NCBI GenBank assembly: GCA_030037645.1
Contig: JASHQI010000214.1
Location: 1-36,193, forward strand
Direction of reading: 5' to 3'
DNA length: 36,193 nt
Origin: Xanthobacteraceae bacterium
Lineage (GTDB): Bacteria; Pseudomonadota; Alphaproteobacteria; Rhizobiales; Xanthobacteraceae
Shown here: piece by piece, positions 32,972 to 36,193 of the stretch
Layout: each line of letters opens with the position of its first letter
Numbering within the stretch: position 1 is the stretch's first letter
Notes under the pieces: model-generated
Databases searched by the model: none
Told to the model about the DNA's origin: nothing
What the model saw: the letters and a program-made list of their open reading frames with translations, nothing else
Program-made: the position numbers and the translations under genes

Positions 32972-33532
32972 TCACTTACCGCGCCCTCTCGCTATGATGT
33001 CCGCCCGATCACGAGGCATTGTCCGCAAGTAGAGTTCCACACTTGGAAGGAACACCTGGCGCCATTCGCAGGCCCATGGCCCGACTCCCCGCTGGCATGC
33101 CGCCGCGAAGGTGGATGCCATGTCGCTTTCAACCCAAATCCGCAAATCGTAAAGGGAAACAAGATCAGGATGCAGCGCGGATACGCCCTCCACGATCGCG
33201 GGTCGGTGGACGCTTCTGCTCTCGTTTGCGATCTTCCCGGTTTTCCAATCATAAACTCGATACGAGCATGTACCAGTTGCCGCAAGTTCTCTTACGGCCG
33301 TCATGAACTCATCATATCTGATGTAGTCAAATGGAAACGACGGTCGATCCCGTGAACACCATTCCTCCTCGACCTTTATGAAGTCGTCAAGACGGAGGCA
33401 TTGCGCTCCGACGGCTGCGGCCAAACGATCTGCCAGCGTCGATTTTCCCGCCAATGGAAGCCCATCTATTCCCACCATCCTGAATGGTGACAGTGCAGTT
33501 GCCCAAGCGATTACTTCTTCAAAATCGCGCAT
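32972..33532 (-). CDS. P-loop kinase, uridine kinase-like family
   Basis: The 186-residue protein has a Walker A motif GLPLAGKST (G24 to T32) preceded by the strand FRMVGID, and a LRLDDFIK segment like the base/nucleoside site of uridine kinases. IVEGVSALHPDL...YDLRIWVESD follows as the Walker-B-like region, and RGRGK ends the protein. It probably phosphorylates a small alcohol or nucleoside, but the acceptor is unknown. It lies alone as cargo of the inserted segment, reading away from the transposase remnant's 3' end on the same strand. Its lower GC supports acquisition. Confidence 0.8.
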   Translation of the reverse strand: MRDFEEVIAWATALSPFRMVGIDGLPLAGKSTLADRLAAAVGAQCLRLDDFIKVEEEWCSRDRPSFPFDYIRYDEFMTAVRELAATGTCSYRVYDWKTGKIANESRSVHRPAIVEGVSALHPDLVSLYDLRIWVESDMASTFAAACQRGVGPWACEWRQVFLPSVELYLRTMPRDRADIIARGRGK

Positions 33533-33553
33533 GAATGTCGCTGATAGTTGTAC

Positions 33554-33850
33554 TCATGATTGAGTTGCTTCCCACGCCTCTAACACATTCACAATATCAC
33601 CAATTTCCCAAAGCCGATCCGTCACCCTTGCCGCCATCGCTGGCGTGACCTTCAACGTCTTATGGATGCGAACGAAATTGTAGTACATCGCGAATAGCGC
33701 GACGGAATGTGCGTGATTTTCGACCTTCTTTGAGAAGGCATTGGTTAGCCGCGTAAATCGGCGAGTGTGCATTCGCACGTTCAAATTCGACCGTTCGGCA
33801 AAGGACGTGCTGACATACTTGGGATCGGGGTTGCCTTCGACCCGATGCTT
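33554..33850 (-). pseudogene. IS1-like transposase, C-terminal fragment
   Basis: The 98 visible codons (VEGNPDPKYVSTSFAERSNLNVRM, RRFTRLTNAFSKKVENH, YYNFVRIHKTLKVTPAMAA) match the C-terminal part of the DDE transposases usually labelled IS1 family in Bradyrhizobium. The frame is open right up to 33850, where it stops being transposase-like at the border of the direct repeat. The catalytic N-terminal part is therefore missing and no start codon belongs to it. The element is not autonomous. Confidence 0.85.
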
Positions 33851-33895
33851 AACGGCCTCGCTGCGCGCGCGCCGCGCCTACTGACCCTCATTTCG
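33851..33895 (+). repeat. Direct repeat, right copy (45 bp)
   Basis: The sequence repeats 32870-32914 with 44 of 45 bases identical. It represents the original RDD gene end; the ghost stop codon is at 33882-33884, 88 bp before the next gene's GTG. It is the right border of the inserted segment. Confidence 0.95.
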
Positions 33896-33972
33896 CCTTT
33901 GACGTTGGCAAGCTCTCGCGCGATGCTAAGAGTGCCGGGACGCGACTTCCGGCTGCGACGCAAGAATCTGCC

Positions 33973-34752
33973 GTGACCCAACATTCGCGCGACACGCCGC
34001 AATTCTACCTCACCGCGCCCTCTCCCTGCCCGTACCTCGCCGGCAAGGAGGAGCGAAAGGTCTTCACCCACCTCGTGGGCGAGCGCGCCGGGGAACTCAA
34101 CAACATTCTGACCCATGGCGGCTTTCGCCGCAGCCAGTCCATTGCCTACCGGCCGGCCTGCGAAGGATGCCGGGCCTGCGTTTCGGTGCGCGTCGTCGTC
34201 AAGGACTTCCGCCCGACACGCGGCATGCGCCGCATCGTCAAGCGCAACGCCGACGTCGCCGGCGAGATGAGGATTGCCGTCCCCACCTCCGAGCAATATT
34301 CGATCTTCCGCGGCTATCTCGATTCACGGCACCGCGACGGCGGCATGGCCGACATGACGGTGCTCGACTACGCCATGATGGTCGAGGACAGCCATATCGA
34401 GACCCGCATCATCGAATATCGTCGCCGCGAGCCGTCCCCGCCCGGCTTCGCCCCGCTCGCGGAGGAGCGTAAGACGCGCGTCAAACGCGGAACCGGCGAT
34501 CTTCTTGCCGTAGCCTTGACTGATGTGCTCAGCGACGGCCTTTCCATGGTCTATTCATTTTTCGAGCCCGACGAAGCCGGTCGCTCACTCGGCACTTTGA
34601 TGGTGCTCGACCACATCGGACGCGCGCAACGCATGGGCCTCGACTACGTCTATCTCGGCTATTGGGTAAAGGGCTCGCGCAAGATGGATTACAAGAGCCG
34701 CTTCCTGCCGCAGGAGCGGCTGACCCCCGACGGTTGGGAGCGGGTGGAGTAA
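33973..34752 (+). CDS. bpt: Arginyl/leucyl-tRNA--protein transferase (N-end rule, Bpt/Ate type)
   Basis: The 259-residue protein carries the ATE N-terminal domain ([14 protein letters not shown], then CEGCRAC around residues 63-69) and the ATE C-terminal domain ([49 protein letters not shown]). Bacterial Bpt enzymes add leucine from Leu-tRNA to proteins with N-terminal Asp or Glu, marking them for ClpAP degradation. The start is GTG at 33973, without a strong ribosome-binding site. In related genomes this gene follows the RDD gene closely; here the insertion intervenes. It is followed after 9 bp by an oxidoreductase gene. Confidence 0.93.
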   Translation: MTQHSRDTPQFYLTAPSPCPYLAGKEERKVFTHLVGERAGELNNILTHGGFRRSQSIAYRPACEGCRACVSVRVVVKDFRPTRGMRRIVKRNADVAGEMRIAVPTSEQYSIFRGYLDSRHRDGGMADMTVLDYAMMVEDSHIETRIIEYRRREPSPPGFAPLAEERKTRVKRGTGDLLAVALTDVLSDGLSMVYSFFEPDEAGRSLGTLMVLDHIGRAQRMGLDYVYLGYWVKGSRKMDYKSRFLPQERLTPDGWERVE

Positions 34753-34761
34753 GGCGGCCCG

Positions 34762-36093
34762 ATGAATTTGCACGCCATGCTCGCGGCGCGCGCCCAGGCC
34801 GGCAAGCCGGTGCGGGTCGGGCTGATCGGCGCCGGTAAGTTCGGCTCGATGTTTCTGGCGCAGGTGCCCTCGATCAAAGGTCTTGAAGTCGCGACCATCG
34901 CCGATCTCGATCCGGAGCGCGCCAAAGCGACCTGCCGGCATGTCGGCTGGGATGGCGCGCGCATCGCGCGCACGCATTTTGCCGCGAGCGGCCGTGAAGC
35001 CATCGGCGACGAACGCGTCGAGGTCGTGGTCGAGGCGACCGGCAATCCGGCCGCCGGCATCGCGCACGCGCTGGAAGCGATCGCGGCGAAGAAGGCCATC
35101 GTCATGGTCAATGTCGAGGCCGACGCGCTCGCCGGCGCGTATCTTGCGAACAAGGCGCGGCAAGCCGGGGTGACCTATTCCATGGCCTATGGCGACCAGC
35201 CGGCCCTGATCGCCGAGATAGTCGATTGGGCGCGTGCGGCCGGCTTTTTGGTTGCTGCCGCCGGCAAAGGCACCAAATATTTGCCCGCCTACCACACGGT
35301 CACGCCCGACGGTGTGTGGGACCACTATGGGCTCACCGCCGCGGAAGCTCGCGCCGCCGGCATGAATTCGCAGATGTTCAACTCGTTCCTCGACGGCACC
35401 AAGTCGGCGATCGAGATGGCGGCGGTCGCCAATGCCTGCGAACTCGACGTGCCGCATGACGGCCTCGGCTTTCCACCTTGCGGTACCGACGAATTGGCCA
35501 ACATGCTGCGGCCTAAAACCTTGGGTGGCGTGCTCGAAGGCGATGGCATGGTGGAAGTCGTTTCCTCGCTCAAGCGCGATGGGCAGAGCGTGCCGCGCGA
35601 TCTGCGCTGGGGCGTCTACGTGGTGCTCAAGGCGCAGAGCGACTACGCCGCCTCGTGCTTCAAACAATACGGGCTACCGACGGATGCAACCGGCCGCTAT
35701 GCGGCCATGTACAAACCGTTCCACCTGATCGGGCTCGAATTGTCGATCTCGGTGCTCAACGTCGCGCTGCGCGCCGAGCCGACCGGACAGTGCAAGGCCT
35801 GGCGCGGCGACGCGGTGGCAGTCGCCAAGCGCGCGCTGAAAGCCGGCGAGACGCTCGACGGCGAAGGCGGCTACACCGTATACGCCAAGCTCATCCCCGC
35901 TGCGCGCAGCCTTTCGCTTGGCGCGTTGCCGATCGGTCTCGCCAGCCACGTCAAGCTCACGTGCGACGTTGCAGCCGGCGAATTTGTGAAGGCGTCAGAC
36001 GTTGCGCTCGATGAGAAAGCACAGGCCGTACGCGTGCGGCGGGACATGGAGCGCGAGGCACGGCAGGCCGGAAATATGCTGGCGGCAGAGTAG
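34762..36093 (+). CDS. NAD(P)-dependent oxidoreductase with SAF-like C-terminal domain
   Basis: The 443-residue protein opens with a Rossmann motif, VRVGLIGAGKFGSMFLAQ (residues 17-34). It goes on with VVEATGNPAAG and an internal homoserine-dehydrogenase-like catalytic region (GTKYLPAYHTVTPD and FNSFLDGTKSAIEMA). The last 80 residues (DAVAVAKRALKAGETLDGEGGYTVYAK... and FVKASDV) resemble a SAF domain. Proteins of this architecture occur in several sugar-acid and methoxy-compound catabolic clusters, but this one is not assigned. It begins 9 bp after the transferase gene. The last 100 bases of the window, 36094-36193, contain no recognisable gene. Confidence 0.88.
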   Translation: MNLHAMLAARAQAGKPVRVGLIGAGKFGSMFLAQVPSIKGLEVATIADLDPERAKATCRHVGWDGARIARTHFAASGREAIGDERVEVVVEATGNPAAGIAHALEAIAAKKAIVMVNVEADALAGAYLANKARQAGVTYSMAYGDQPALIAEIVDWARAAGFLVAAAGKGTKYLPAYHTVTPDGVWDHYGLTAAEARAAGMNSQMFNSFLDGTKSAIEMAAVANACELDVPHDGLGFPPCGTDELANMLRPKTLGGVLEGDGMVEVVSSLKRDGQSVPRDLRWGVYVVLKAQSDYAASCFKQYGLPTDATGRYAAMYKPFHLIGLELSISVLNVALRAEPTGQCKAWRGDAVAVAKRALKAGETLDGEGGYTVYAKLIPAARSLSLGALPIGLASHVKLTCDVAAGEFVKASDVALDEKAQAVRVRRDMEREARQAGNMLAAE

Positions 36094-36193
36094 AACGGGC
36101 CCGCGTTCAAGAAAGACTAGGTCGCGTCGGGCAACTCAAACAGAACCCACTCGCTACTCGCCTTTATCGGCTCCCTTCCCGTTCCCCATCGGC

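Larger units (their letters stand above)
32915..33850. mobile_element. Foreign insertion of 936 bp between RDD and transferase genes
   Basis: The segment lies between two copies of a 45-bp direct repeat and separates the RDD gene from the transferase gene, which would otherwise be 88 bp apart. It is lower in GC than its surroundings. It contains a complete P-loop kinase gene and the 3' part of an IS1-like transposase gene that is cut exactly at the right repeat. A 12-bp inverted repeat, CAATGCCTCGTG (32937-32948) with its complement at 33010-33021, sits near the left edge. There is no integrase, so the mechanism is unknown. Confidence 0.75.

Noticed and set aside
33767-33976. A small plus-strand open frame over the right direct repeat
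   Set aside because: It is assembled from transposase antisense and the duplicated gene end, so it is chance.
34585-35667. A 360-codon minus-strand open frame
   Set aside because: It is antisense to the transferase and the Rossmann oxidoreductase genes, both of which have strong motifs; it has no recognisable domain.

Overview
The window is high-GC DNA from an alphaproteobacterium, most likely a Bradyrhizobium-like member of the Hyphomicrobiales. Support comes from the housekeeping block at the right end (DUF6163 membrane protein, hemB, a proline-rich anchored protein, threonine ammonia-lyase, RDD protein, arginyl/leucyl-tRNA-protein transferase), from a HemB with the aspartate (non-zinc) metal-site signature known from Bradyrhizobium, and from several palindromic intergenic repeats of kinds common in this group. 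The species cannot be named from the sequence alone.

Left part (1-7.7 kb): the 3' part of a CoxL-type molybdenum hydroxylase large subunit, a 2OG-Fe(II) oxygenase overlapping a GT9 glycosyltransferase, a convergent GT2 LPS-core-type glycosyltransferase followed by a class II aldolase family gene, a divergent HpcH/HpaI aldolase, an unusual beta-rich protein of unknown function and a DUF2721 membrane protein. Then come a Tat-exported DUF1254/DUF1214 protein and a DoxX-like membrane protein (7.8-9.9 kb).

Central part (9.9-21.5 kb): a catabolic island. A GntR/FCD regulator and a RidA protein face away from an eight-gene forward run: a periplasmic amino-acid-type binding protein, an SDR, a quinone-oxidoreductase-like MDR, a maleylacetate-reductase-like enzyme, a two-subunit thiamine-diphosphate decarboxylase resembling sulfopyruvate/phosphonopyruvate decarboxylases, and two tandem DapA-family lyases. 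The second lyase has lost the Schiff-base lysine and the catalytic tyrosine. An SDR and two more solute-binding proteins follow. No permease or ATPase is present for any of the three binding proteins. A palindromic candidate operator lies in front of the run. The substrate is not identifiable, but a carboxylated or 2-oxo-acid compound fits the enzyme set.

Right-central part (21.6-27.8 kb): a secreted glycine-rich protein with a 14-copy GGT microsatellite, a visibly lower-GC patch with a glycosyltransferase and an alpha/beta hydrolase, and a complete efeUOB ferrous-iron uptake operon on the minus strand.

Right end (28-36 kb): the housekeeping block described above, interrupted between the RDD gene and the transferase gene by a foreign segment of about 0.94 kb. 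This segment carries a P-loop kinase and a truncated IS1-like transposase and is bounded by a 45-bp direct repeat that duplicates the 3' end of the RDD gene. The window ends with an NAD(P)-dependent oxidoreductase carrying a SAF-like C-terminus.
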